From assembly GCA_934168325.1 (NCBI GenBank), contig CAKPNG010000038.1, positions 1 through 14,150 on the forward strand: a DNA stretch of 14,150 nucleotides. Reading direction: 5' to 3'. The position numbers and the translations under genes were made by a program. This document shows, piece by piece, positions 1 through 7,447 of the stretch. The notes under the pieces were generated by a model, which was given only the letters and a program-made list of their open reading frames with translations, had not been told where the DNA came from and did not search any database. The DNA comes from an uncultured Bacilli bacterium. Its GTDB lineage: Bacteria > Bacillota_I > Bacilli_A > RFN20 > CAG-826. Position 1 is the stretch's first letter; each line of letters opens with the position of its first letter.

Positions 1-53
1 CCTCTTTTTATTTCTGCAAATTTAATTATAGGGCTCTTTTATTTTTTTATCGA
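1..53 (-). promoter_or_regulatory. Possible leftward promoter and ribosome binding site for a gene left of the window
   Basis: Read on the minus strand, a TATAAT box lies at 30-25. It is preceded, after a 17-base spacer, by TCGATA at 53-48, which matches the -35 consensus at four of six bases. About ten bases past the expected transcription start the minus strand reads AAAAAGAGG (9-1), a plausible ribosome binding site whose start codon would fall just outside the window. Spacing and order fit a divergent gene. In such AT-rich DNA a -10 match is easy to find by chance, so this is inference. Confidence 0.35.
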
Positions 54-91
54 CCTACAAATATGAAACGCAAACCAAGAGTTTATTTTTC

Positions 92-120
92 TTTAAAACA
101 AAACAAAAAATCTTTATAAT
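92..120 (+). promoter_or_regulatory. Candidate promoter of the mscS-atp-purB operon
   Basis: A perfect TATAAT (115-120) stands 17 bases after TTTAAA (92-97), a 4/6 match to the -35 consensus. Transcription would start near 127, directly at the mscS ATG (128), which would make the first message leaderless or nearly so. It is the only clear promoter seen ahead of the 9-kb operon, because the downstream spacers are only a few bases long. Confidence 0.5.
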
Positions 121-127
121 AATTATT

Positions 128-1042
128 ATGATTAATATGTTAAATGGATGGACAGATTTTTGGGATAAAGTTGGGAAATTATTCTCTAATTATGGACAAG
201 AATTATACAATTTTTGGATTGCTCCAAAAGAAGGCACCCCATACATAATTACTTTAATTTTTGCATTAATTTATTTAGTTTTAGGCTATTTTGTAATAAA
301 ACTTATCAATAAAGGAATTAGAAAATTATTTAAATTAGGCAAAAAGAAATTCGTTAATGAGAAAACTATTAAAAATTTTGTAGCTAATTTCATTAATGTT
401 TGTTTAAACGTATTTTTAGTACTTTCATTCTTATCAATTTTAGGAGTTTCTTTAAACGGAGTTGCTACGATTTTTTCTAGTGCAATATTAGCAGTTGGAT
501 TATCTCTTCAAGATGTTATTGGAAATTTCGCAAGTGGACTTATTATTTTAACTACTAAGCCATTTATTACTGGAGATTATGTAAACATTAATAATGAATG
601 TGAAGGCGAAGTTACTGATGTTAAATTTTTAGCTACTTATTTATTAACATATGATAAACAAGTCGTTGTGGTTCCAAATAAGACTATAACTAATAGTATA
701 ATCACGAATTATTCAACTTATCATTTAAGAAGAGTCGTAATTAATGTTGGCGTTGATTATTCTTGCGATATAGAGAAAGTCAAAAAAGTAATGATTTCTT
801 TAACTAAAGATGATTCTCGAATCTCAAAAGATTTTAAACCAAGTGTAGTTTTAAGTTCGTTTGGGGAATATTCTTTAAATTTCTCTTTAAGATTTTACGT
901 AGATACAAGCAATTATTGGGATACATTATTCGAATATAATGAAAAAATTATTAAATCATTTCAAAAAGAAAATATTAATATACCTTATCAAAGAATTAAT
1001 ATTGGACATATTGGAAAAGAAATTGTGGAGATTAAACAATAG
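128..1042 (+). CDS. mscS: MscS-family small-conductance mechanosensitive ion channel
   Basis: Inner-membrane channel that opens under membrane tension to release solutes during osmotic downshock. The 304 residues are close to the usual length of the family. Three membrane segments are visible at about 37-60, 85-105 and 112-145. The last is the pore helix and carries the family signature AVGLSLQDVIGNFASG, continuing to KPFITGDYV. It is followed by the beta domain with VVPNKTITNSIITNYS (about 181-196) and the C-terminal alpha/beta domain. The ATG at 128 has no visible ribosome binding site and sits about 8 bases after the -10 box; an ATG at 137 is an alternative start. The stop lies only 2 bases before atpI, so the channel is probably co-transcribed with the ATP synthase genes, an unusual partner. 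Family assignment is secure; the subtype is less so. Confidence 0.93.
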   Translation: MINMLNGWTDFWDKVGKLFSNYGQELYNFWIAPKEGTPYIITLIFALIYLVLGYFVIKLINKGIRKLFKLGKKKFVNEKTIKNFVANFINVCLNVFLVLSFLSILGVSLNGVATIFSSAILAVGLSLQDVIGNFASGLIILTTKPFITGDYVNINNECEGEVTDVKFLATYLLTYDKQVVVVPNKTITNSIITNYSTYHLRRVVINVGVDYSCDIEKVKKVMISLTKDDSRISKDFKPSVVLSSFGEYSLNFSLRFYVDTSNYWDTLFEYNEKIIKSFQKENINIPYQRINIGHIGKEIVEIKQ

Positions 1043-1044
1043 TT

Positions 1045-1434
1045 ATGAAATTATCGAAAGATTGCAAATTTTTAATTATTTATAGTGCTATAGGGGTAGG
1101 TTTAAGTTTATTATCCTTACTATTTTTACTATTAAATATTTATGAAATTTCTATGACTCTTGCTATTAGTTATTTTTTCAATTTTTTCACATTATTAATA
1201 ATGTTAAAAAGTAATAAAGAATTAGGAAAAGATGGTAATTTTAAAACTGGTGAATTTACTGGATTATCTATTTTAAGATTTTGCTTAATAGGCTTATCAG
1301 TATTAATACCTGCTTTATTAGTTAAATTTACTGGAGATACAACTAATAATTATAGATTTTTATATGTTTTAATTAGTTTAGTATCTTTTGCTGCTGTTAT
1401 AGGCTTATTTGGAGCTCATAGTCATGGTGAATAA
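1045..1434 (+). CDS. atpI: Probable ATP synthase protein I (AtpI/UncI-like), four-helix membrane protein
   Basis: A 129-residue hydrophobic protein with four predicted membrane helices at about 8-30, 35-54, 72-94 and 103-124, separated by a charged cytoplasmic-type loop (KSNKELGKDGNFKTGE). No diagnostic motif is recognisable. The call rests on size, four-helix topology and position immediately before atpB, where AtpI-type proteins usually lie. In other bacteria AtpI helps assemble the c ring and is not a structural subunit. The gene starts 2 bases after mscS with no strong ribosome binding site (GGAG at 1027-1030 is far), which suggests coupling to mscS translation. Its end overlaps the atpB start by 11 bases. 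The alternative is an unrelated small membrane protein. Confidence 0.65.
   Translation: MKLSKDCKFLIIYSAIGVGLSLLSLLFLLLNIYEISMTLAISYFFNFFTLLIMLKSNKELGKDGNFKTGEFTGLSILRFCLIGLSVLIPALLVKFTGDTTNNYRFLYVLISLVSFAAVIGLFGAHSHGE
1411..1414 (+). promoter_or_regulatory. Ribosome binding site that sets the atpB start
   Basis: GGAG lies 9 bases before the ATG at 1424. A longer frame opens at a TTG (1409), but that codon overlaps the GGAG and has no site of its own, so 1424 is preferred. Confidence 0.6.
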
Positions 1435-2200
1435 TATTTTAGCAATAACTGATAGATTAACATCTACTAAACTAGAAGATGTTCTTAGCGGAACATTTTT
1501 ATCTAGTTTAATTGTTATTTTATTATTAATAATATTAGCAATTTGTATAAATATCAGTAGTAAAAAAGCTTTGAAAAATCCATTAGAAACACCTCATGGC
1601 CTCTTCCTTATTTTCATGCTTTTTTATAAAAAAATGGAAAATTTAACTGTTGAATTAATGGGCGAAAATAATAGAAGTTTTACCCCATATATTATGACTG
1701 TATCAATGTATTTATTTACATCTTTTATATTCGGATTAACTGGACTTCCTTCACCTGTTGGAAATTTAGCATTTCCTTTAATTTTAGCTAGTGCAACATT
1801 TGTTTTAATCCATGCTACAGCAATTAAATATAATAAATGGAGATATTTTCATAGATTTATAGAACCTATACCAATTATGCTACCTATAAATATTTTCACT
1901 ATGTGGGCTCCATTAATATCCTTAACTTTACGTTTATTTGGTAACGCTTTAGCTGGATATTGTATTATGACATTAATTTATTTTGCTTGTACAACTTTAG
2001 GTACAATTATTACACATGTTAGTTATGCTGGTGTTTGGGGGCCAGCTAATTTCTGGGTTGGTAGTTTAATTACCCCAGCATTTCATTTTTATTTTGATAT
2101 CTTCAGCGGGTTTATTCAAACTCTTGTATTTATAATGCTTACTATGATATTTATAAAACAAGAAGAACCAGAAGATGCTGAAGAATTAGTTAATCAATAA
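1424..2200 (+). CDS. atpB: F1Fo ATP synthase subunit a (AtpB)
   Basis: Membrane stator subunit that forms the two ion half-channels beside the c ring. With the ATG at 1424 the protein has 258 residues. The essential helix is clear: SLTLRLFGNALAG, with the invariant arginine at R170 and the conserved Asn at N174. The last helix contains FSGFIQTLVFIMLTMIFI with the conserved polar Q232. Further membrane segments lie at about 24-44, 88-108 and 114-134, and the C-terminus is a short acidic tail. It overlaps the end of atpI by 11 bases and is followed after 23 bases by atpE. The companion c subunit carries a Na+-type site, so this channel may conduct Na+; that is inference from AtpE, not from a motif in AtpB. 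Confidence 0.95.
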   Translation: MVNNILAITDRLTSTKLEDVLSGTFLSSLIVILLLIILAICINISSKKALKNPLETPHGLFLIFMLFYKKMENLTVELMGENNRSFTPYIMTVSMYLFTSFIFGLTGLPSPVGNLAFPLILASATFVLIHATAIKYNKWRYFHRFIEPIPIMLPINIFTMWAPLISLTLRLFGNALAGYCIMTLIYFACTTLGTIITHVSYAGVWGPANFWVGSLITPAFHFYFDIFSGFIQTLVFIMLTMIFIKQEEPEDAEELVNQ

Positions 2201-2210
2201 ACGAGGTTGA

Positions 2211-2218
2211 AGGGAGGA
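2211..2218 (+). promoter_or_regulatory. Strong ribosome binding site of atpE
   Basis: AGGGAGGA ends 5 bases before the atpE ATG (2224). It is one of the strongest sites in the operon. This fits the need for many c subunits per complex made from a single polycistronic message. Confidence 0.8.
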
Positions 2219-2223
2219 AATTT

Positions 2224-2481
2224 ATGGAATTTTTAGTAAATCTTGGAAACATTTTAGCAAGTAGCGACTGGCGTTATATTGCTATTGGTATTGCTGCTTT
2301 AGGTATGGCAGGAAGTGGTATTGGTGAAGGACTTATTTGTGCTAAAGCACTTGAAGGAATGAGTAGAAATCCTGAAATGTATTCTAAACTCAGATCAAGT
2401 ATGATTTTAGCTTGTGCTTTAGATGAAACCACTGGTATTTACGCTTTAGTTGTTTGCATTCTTTGCTTATTTGTTGGCTAA
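2224..2481 (+). CDS. atpE: F1Fo ATP synthase subunit c (AtpE), two-carboxylate Na+-type
   Basis: Rotor-ring subunit: an 85-residue helical hairpin in the membrane. Helix 1 has the glycine-rich stretch GMAGSGIGEG, the polar loop reads SRNPE (the usual form is RQPE), and helix 2 has ALDETTGIYAL. Aligned by eye to the Ilyobacter tartaricus Na+ c subunit, E68, T69, T70 and Y73 take the places of E65, S66, T67 and Y70. E35 takes the place of Q32. A pair of glutamates at exactly these positions is the two-carboxylate Na+ site described for Fusobacterium nucleatum. An additional acidic residue, D67, sits next to E68 where I. tartaricus has Ala. The gene is preceded by a very strong ribosome binding site, and atpF starts 1 base after its stop. 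Identity is certain; ion specificity is predicted. Confidence 0.96.
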   Translation: MEFLVNLGNILASSDWRYIAIGIAALGMAGSGIGEGLICAKALEGMSRNPEMYSKLRSSMILACALDETTGIYALVVCILCLFVG

Positions 2482-2482
2482 T

Positions 2483-3094
2483 ATGATTAAAAGGAAGAAG
2501 ATTTTTACATATTTATTTTTATTAACAAATTTAATTACTTTAACAAGCTGTGATACAGAAAATTTAGGAAAAGATATTAGTGATACAGTCCAAAAGAATT
2601 TAATTCCTAATCTTTGGTCAACTTTAGCACAAATTTTAGCAACTATTATTTTATTTACAGTTATTATTGTTTTTGCGATAAAACCAGTTAAAAAATATTT
2701 AAATTCTCGCAAAGAACTTTTAGATAATGAAGTTAAAATAACTGAAGAAAATAAGAAAATTGCTGAAGAAAATGCTAAAAAATCAGATCAAATTATTTTA
2801 GAGAGCCACCAAAAAGCTAAAACTATTATTGATAATGCTGTAACTCAAGCTAGTGTTTATAAAGACGAAATTATAAATCAAGCTAAAGATGAAGCTAATC
2901 GTAAAATTAAAGATTCTCAACTAATTATCGATAAACAAAAGAAACAAGCTTATGATGAAATTCATAATGCTATTGTTAATGTTGCTATTGATACAAGTGA
3001 GAAAATTTTATCTAGAGAAATTACTGATAAAGACAACAAGAAAATTGTTGATGATTTTATTAATGATTTAAATAAAGAAGGTAAAAATCAATGA
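2483..3094 (+). CDS. atpF: F1Fo ATP synthase subunit b (AtpF), predicted lipoprotein
   Basis: Peripheral stalk subunit joining Fo to F1. From the ATG at 2483 it has 203 residues. The N-terminus is a lipoprotein signal peptide: basic MIKRKK, a hydrophobic core, then the lipobox LTSC with the modified cysteine at C23. A membrane helix follows at about 46-67 (ATIILFTVIIVFAIKP), then a long charged coiled coil (about 75-170) and the delta-binding end. Subunit b of Mycoplasma pneumoniae is reported to be a lipoprotein, so this is a shared mollicute-type trait. The start is 1 base after the atpE stop with no good ribosome binding site, so translation is probably coupled. A TTG-initiated extension from 2450 would lie inside atpE and spoil the signal peptide. 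The gene ends in TGA overlapping the atpH ATG. Confidence 0.93.
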   Translation: MIKRKKIFTYLFLLTNLITLTSCDTENLGKDISDTVQKNLIPNLWSTLAQILATIILFTVIIVFAIKPVKKYLNSRKELLDNEVKITEENKKIAEENAKKSDQIILESHQKAKTIIDNAVTQASVYKDEIINQAKDEANRKIKDSQLIIDKQKKQAYDEIHNAIVNVAIDTSEKILSREITDKDNKKIVDDFINDLNKEGKNQ

Positions 3095-3633
3095 ACGAAT
3101 TGACATCTCGCTACTCAATTGCTTTTGTTGAAGCAATGATTGAAACTGATAAAGAAAATGCAGAAATATATCGTGACGAGATGTATGCATTTATTCAAAT
3201 TTTAAAAAAACATCCTGAATTAGGGCAGTTTCTTGGTGTAATTGATATAAAATTTGAAGATAAAGAAAAAATGATTAAATCAACTTTTTCGAATTATCAT
3301 GATCTTACATTGAATTTTATTTTACTTATTGTTAGTAAAAATAGAGCATATTTTTTAAAAGATATTTTGACTGATACATATGTAAAAATTAATAGTTATT
3401 TGAAAGTAGATGAAGGAATTATTTATTCATCAAAGGTTCTAGATGAAAAAACAATTAAAGAAATAACGGAAGCTCTTGAAAAAAAGAAAGCTCATAAAGT
3501 ATTACTTACTAATGTAGTTGATGAAAACTTAATTGGTGGGTTCAAAATAATTATGTCAAATGATGTTTATGACACATCAATTAAAACTCAACTCGAACGA
3601 CTTAAGCAGTCTCTATTAAAGGAGGATAAATAA
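3091..3633 (+). CDS. atpH: F1Fo ATP synthase subunit delta (AtpH)
   Basis: Caps the F1 head and binds the b stalk (OSCP-type). The 180 residues are normal for the family: an N-terminal helical bundle (SRYSIAFVEAMIET onward, about 5-105), then the C-terminal signature VDENLIGGFKIIMSNDVYD, ending in an amphipathic stretch SIKTQLERLKQSL. The ATG shares four bases with the end of atpF (ATGA). An AAGAAGG site lies about 8 bases upstream inside atpF. Delta is weakly conserved in general, but the signature and position leave little doubt. Confidence 0.95.
   Translation: MNELTSRYSIAFVEAMIETDKENAEIYRDEMYAFIQILKKHPELGQFLGVIDIKFEDKEKMIKSTFSNYHDLTLNFILLIVSKNRAYFLKDILTDTYVKINSYLKVDEGIIYSSKVLDEKTIKEITEALEKKKAHKVLLTNVVDENLIGGFKIIMSNDVYDTSIKTQLERLKQSLLKEDK
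3618..3625 (+). promoter_or_regulatory. Strong ribosome binding site of atpA
   Basis: AAAGGAGG, inside the last codons of atpH, ends 9 bases before the atpA ATG (3635). It is an almost perfect match to the 16S rRNA tail. Confidence 0.75.
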
Positions 3634-3634
3634 T

Positions 3635-5152
3635 ATGAATATTAGACCTGATGAAATTAGTTCTTTAATTAAAGAACAATTAAAGAAATACGAAACAAAG
3701 ATTGAAGAAAGTACTGATATAGGAACTATCCTTACTATTGGAGATGGAATCGCAATGGTTTATGGCCTTCAAAATGCTATGCTTGGAGAACTTTTATTAT
3801 TTCCAAATAATGTTTATGGTATGGTCATGAATCTTGAAGAAGATAATGTTGGTGTCGTTTTATTAGGAAGTGATTTAGAAATAAAAGAAGGCGATATAGT
3901 CAAAAGAACTGGACAAGTTATTGAAGTTCCAGTTGGAGATGCCTTATTAGGTAGGGTTGTAAATGCTTTAGGACAACCAATTGATGGCAAAGGTCCTATT
4001 AATACTATAGAAACTAGACCTATTGAAAGAAATGCACCTTCTATTATGGATCGCCAAAGCGTTAATTCCCCATTAGAAACAGGTATAAAGGTTATTGATT
4101 CGATGATACCTATTGGTAAGGGACAACGTGAATTAATTATTGGCGATCGTCAAACAGGAAAAACTGCAATTGCTATTGATACAATTATTAATCAAAAAGG
4201 AAAAAATGTTATTTGTATTTATGTAGCTATTGGACAGAAAAATAGTAGTGTAGCACAAATTGCTCAAAGACTTAATCAATATGGATGTATGGATTATACA
4301 GTAATAATTGATGCTTCAATTAGTGAACCTGCACCTTTATTATATATTTCTCCATTTAGCGGAACAGCTATGGCAGAATACTGGATGTATCAAGGAAAAG
4401 ATGTTCTTATAATTTTTGATGATTTATATAAACATGCTATTTCTTATAGAAGTTTATCTTTATTATTAAAGAGAAATCCAGGACGTGAAGCTTTCCCAGG
4501 TGATATTTTCTATCTACATTCAAGATTACTTGAAAGATGTGCAAAGCTTAATAGTGCTTTAGGTGGTGGAAGTATCACTGCATTACCAATAGTTGAGACT
4601 TTAGCTGGTGATATTAGTGCATATATTCCTACAAATATTATTTCAATTACTGATGGTCAGATATTCTTATCAACATCATTATTTAATAGTGGGATTAGAC
4701 CTGCGGTTGATACAGGATTAAGTGTTTCTCGTGTCGGAAGTAACGCTCAATTTAGAGCAATGAAAAAAGTTACTAGTTCTTTAAAGATGATTATTGCAAA
4801 CTATAACGAATTAAAATCTTTTTCTCAATTTGGTAGTGATATTGATGAAGCTACAAGAAAAACACTTCGTTATGGTGAAAATTTGATTGCTGTTTTAAAA
4901 CAAGAGCAATATAAACCTCTTCAAGTTGATGAACAAGTTCTTCAATTTTTCTGTGTTAAATATAATTTTTTAAACGATTTAAAACCAAATGAAGTTAATC
5001 AATTTTTAACAGATTTATATAAATATGTTAAAGATTTTCATAATGATATTTTAGAAAAAATAAAGATTACACATGATATTAAAAAACCAGATCGTGATAA
5101 TTTAAGAACAATTATTACAACTTTTAGAAACGAAAGAAAGGCTATTAATTAA
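3635..5152 (+). CDS. atpA: F1Fo ATP synthase subunit alpha (AtpA)
   Basis: Non-catalytic nucleotide-binding subunit of the F1 hexamer; 505 residues, the normal length. Visible features are the N-terminal beta barrel (TIGDGIAMVYGL), the P-loop GDRQTGKT at 170-177, Walker B in DVLIIFDDLYKHA, FPGDIFYLHSRLLER, GGGSITALPIVET, and SVSRVGSNAQ. The last carries R366, the arginine finger that reaches into the catalytic site on beta. The C-terminal helical domain is complete. The gene starts 1 base after atpH, and its TAA overlaps the atpG ATG by one base. Nothing suggests loss of function. Confidence 0.98.
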   Translation: MNIRPDEISSLIKEQLKKYETKIEESTDIGTILTIGDGIAMVYGLQNAMLGELLLFPNNVYGMVMNLEEDNVGVVLLGSDLEIKEGDIVKRTGQVIEVPVGDALLGRVVNALGQPIDGKGPINTIETRPIERNAPSIMDRQSVNSPLETGIKVIDSMIPIGKGQRELIIGDRQTGKTAIAIDTIINQKGKNVICIYVAIGQKNSSVAQIAQRLNQYGCMDYTVIIDASISEPAPLLYISPFSGTAMAEYWMYQGKDVLIIFDDLYKHAISYRSLSLLLKRNPGREAFPGDIFYLHSRLLERCAKLNSALGGGSITALPIVETLAGDISAYIPTNIISITDGQIFLSTSLFNSGIRPAVDTGLSVSRVGSNAQFRAMKKVTSSLKMIIANYNELKSFSQFGSDIDEATRKTLRYGENLIAVLKQEQYKPLQVDEQVLQFFCVKYNFLNDLKPNEVNQFLTDLYKYVKDFHNDILEKIKITHDIKKPDRDNLRTIITTFRNERKAIN

Positions 5153-6024
5153 TGAGTCAAACATTAGAAAGTGTAAAAAAACGTATTAATAGTATTGAGG
5201 CAACTAAGAAGATTACTTCGACAATGCAATTAGTTTCAAGTGTCAAAGTAAGAAAACTTCTTAATATTTTTAATGAAAAAAAGAATACTTTAGAAACTCA
5301 AAAAATAATCCTGAATAACGCGGTTTTTCTTTCAAAAAGCGATGTTATTAAAAGTTTTAATAGCAAATTATTAAAAGAAAATAAGAAAGAAAATAAGAAA
5401 TTATATATTGTAATAATGTCAAACCTTGGGTTATGTGGTGGATATAATCAACTCCTTTATAAATATTTTCAATCTATTTATAAAGAAGGTGATGAAGTTA
5501 TTTTAATAGGAAGAAAAGCAGTCTCTTTATTTAATAATGACAATAATATTAAGGCATATACTGATTTTGTAAATGTTGCAAATAATTTAGAAACATCTGA
5601 CTTTGATAATTTAGTTAATTTTATTGTTAATAAATATGATAGTGATAAATATAATTCAATTCATGTCGTATATCAAAGATATGTTAATAGTTTAGTATCT
5701 TTACCAATTAGTAAGAAATTATTACCATTAGAAATTAATTTTAAAGAAAGCTTAAATAGTTACGAGCCTGAATATATACCAAGTCGAGAAGTTTTTATTG
5801 AGAAATTTATACCTTTTTATTTAGGAAATTATTTAAAAACTATTTTCTATGAAGCATGTTTATCAGAGCAAACAATACGTAGAAATATGATGGATAATGC
5901 TGATAAATCAGCGAAAGACTTAATTGAAAGTTTAAAACTCGAATATAACAAAGAAAGACAAACACTTATTACAAACGAGATTACTGAGGTTGTTAATAGT
6001 GCTAATGCGATAAAAAATAGTTAG
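5152..6024 (+). CDS. atpG: F1Fo ATP synthase subunit gamma (AtpG)
   Basis: Central rotating shaft coupling the c ring to the catalytic head. The 290 residues show the typical paired terminal helices. The N-terminal helix contains VKKRINSIEATKKITSTMQL. The C-terminal helix runs through MMDNADKSAKDLIESL to EITEVVNSANAI. The middle Rossmann-like domain contains NLGLCGGYN (91-99). The start overlaps the atpA stop by one base (TAATG), with AAAGG upstream inside atpA. The TAG stop is part of the atpD ribosome binding site (AGGAG, 6023-6027). Confidence 0.97.
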   Translation: MSQTLESVKKRINSIEATKKITSTMQLVSSVKVRKLLNIFNEKKNTLETQKIILNNAVFLSKSDVIKSFNSKLLKENKKENKKLYIVIMSNLGLCGGYNQLLYKYFQSIYKEGDEVILIGRKAVSLFNNDNNIKAYTDFVNVANNLETSDFDNLVNFIVNKYDSDKYNSIHVVYQRYVNSLVSLPISKKLLPLEINFKESLNSYEPEYIPSREVFIEKFIPFYLGNYLKTIFYEACLSEQTIRRNMMDNADKSAKDLIESLKLEYNKERQTLITNEITEVVNSANAIKNS

Positions 6025-6034
6025 GAGATAGGAT

Positions 6035-7447
6035 ATGGAAAAGAAAAATTATGGAATTATAGTACAAGCTGTTGGACCTATTGTAGATGTTCGCTTTGAA
6101 GATCAAAAATTGCCTAATTTATTAACAGCATTAAGAGTTCCTTTACCAAATAATGGTGAACTTATTTTAGAAATTGAATTATATGTTGGTGATGACACAG
6201 CAAGATGCGTTGCTATGGGACCTACTGAAGGCTTAGTAAGAGGAATGAAAGCTTATAATACTGGAGCTCCTATTTGTGTGCCTGTTGGTGAAATTACTTT
6301 AGGAAGAGTATTTAATGTTTTAGGTAAATGTATTGATGGTGGAAGTACTCATGATATTGATTCTGCTAAAAAGATGCCAATACATCGTCAACCACCTTCG
6401 TTTGAAGATCAAACAACACATCAAGAAATATTAGAAACTGGAATTAAAGTTATTGATTTACTCTGTCCATATGTTCGCGGCGGGAAAGTTGGATTATTTG
6501 GTGGTGCTGGTGTTGGCAAAACTGTTTTAATTCAAGAATTAATTAATAATATTGCATCTATTCAACACGGTATTTCTGTATTTGCTGGCGTTGGAGAAAG
6601 AAGCCGTGAAGGAAACGACTTATATAATGAAATGAAAGCAACTGGTGTCTTAAATAAAACTGCTTTAGTTTATGGACAAATGAATGAACCTCCAGGAGCT
6701 AGAATGAGAGTAGCTTTAAGTGCTTTAACAATGGCTGAATATTTTAGAGACCAAATGCATTTAGATGTTTTATTCTTTATTGACAATATTTTTAGATTTA
6801 CTCAAGCTGGTAGTGAAGTTAGTGCTTTAATTGGAAGAATGCCAAGCGCTGTTGGTTATCAACCTACATTGGCAACTGAAATGGGACAACTTCAAGAAAG
6901 AATTACATCAACAAAAGATGGAGCTATCACTTCTATTCAAGCAGTTTATGTACCTGCTGATGATTTAACTGATCCAGCTCCTGCTACCACTTTCTCTCAT
7001 CTTGATGCTAAAACTGTTCTTGATAGAAATTTAGCAAGTTTAGGAATATATCCTGCTGTTGATCCTTTAGAATCTAGCAGCAATATATTAGATCCAAAAA
7101 TTGTTGGACAAGAACATTATGATGTAGCTAGTGCAGTTATTGAAATTTTACAACGTTATAAAGAACTTCAAGATATTATCGCTATTTTAGGTATTGAAGA
7201 ATTAAGTGATGATGATAAAAAAATTGTTGCTAGAGCGAGAAGAATTAGAAATTTCTTATCTCAACCATTCCATGTTGCTGAACAATATAGTGGTTATAAA
7301 GGTGCTTATGTTAAAATTGATGATACAATCAGAAGTTTTAAAGCCATTTTAAGTGGAGATTACGATAATATCCCTGAAAATGCTTTCTTGTATGCTGGCA
7401 CGATTGAGGATGTTATTGAAAAAGCTAAGAGTTTAGAAAATGAGTAA
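6035..7447 (+). CDS. atpD: F1Fo ATP synthase subunit beta (AtpD), catalytic
   Basis: Catalytic subunit that makes or hydrolyses ATP (EC 7.1.2.2, or the Na+ form 7.2.2.1). Its 470 residues are of normal length. The P-loop GGAGVGKT lies at 156-163 and the catalytic glutamate is E188 in GVGERSREGNDLY. Walker B is in LFFIDNIFRFTQAGSEVS, followed by IGRMPSAVGYQPTLATEMG and the family stretch DDLTDPAPATTFSHLDA. The lever loop normally reading DELSEED is EELSDDD. All catalytic residues are present. AGGAG lies 7 bases before the ATG. Its end overlaps atpC by 8 bases. Confidence 0.98.
   Translation: MEKKNYGIIVQAVGPIVDVRFEDQKLPNLLTALRVPLPNNGELILEIELYVGDDTARCVAMGPTEGLVRGMKAYNTGAPICVPVGEITLGRVFNVLGKCIDGGSTHDIDSAKKMPIHRQPPSFEDQTTHQEILETGIKVIDLLCPYVRGGKVGLFGGAGVGKTVLIQELINNIASIQHGISVFAGVGERSREGNDLYNEMKATGVLNKTALVYGQMNEPPGARMRVALSALTMAEYFRDQMHLDVLFFIDNIFRFTQAGSEVSALIGRMPSAVGYQPTLATEMGQLQERITSTKDGAITSIQAVYVPADDLTDPAPATTFSHLDAKTVLDRNLASLGIYPAVDPLESSSNILDPKIVGQEHYDVASAVIEILQRYKELQDIIAILGIEELSDDDKKIVARARRIRNFLSQPFHVAEQYSGYKGAYVKIDDTIRSFKAILSGDYDNIPENAFLYAGTIEDVIEKAKSLENE

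Noticed and set aside
30..47. AGGGCTCTTTTATTTTTTT-like right arm of a terminator
   Set aside because: The matching left arm AAAGAGCCCT is not in the window, so a hairpin cannot be shown.
1409..1423. TTG-initiated N-terminal extension of atpB
   Set aside because: The TTG overlaps the GGAG that serves the ATG at 1424, and the extra five residues have no family support.
2450..2482. TTG-initiated extension of atpF into atpE
   Set aside because: It would place extra residues before a clear lipoprotein signal peptide that starts naturally at the ATG at 2483.
2467..2712. Antisense open frame opposite atpF
   Set aside because: It is the mirror of a well-supported gene, has no start signal, and resembles no family.
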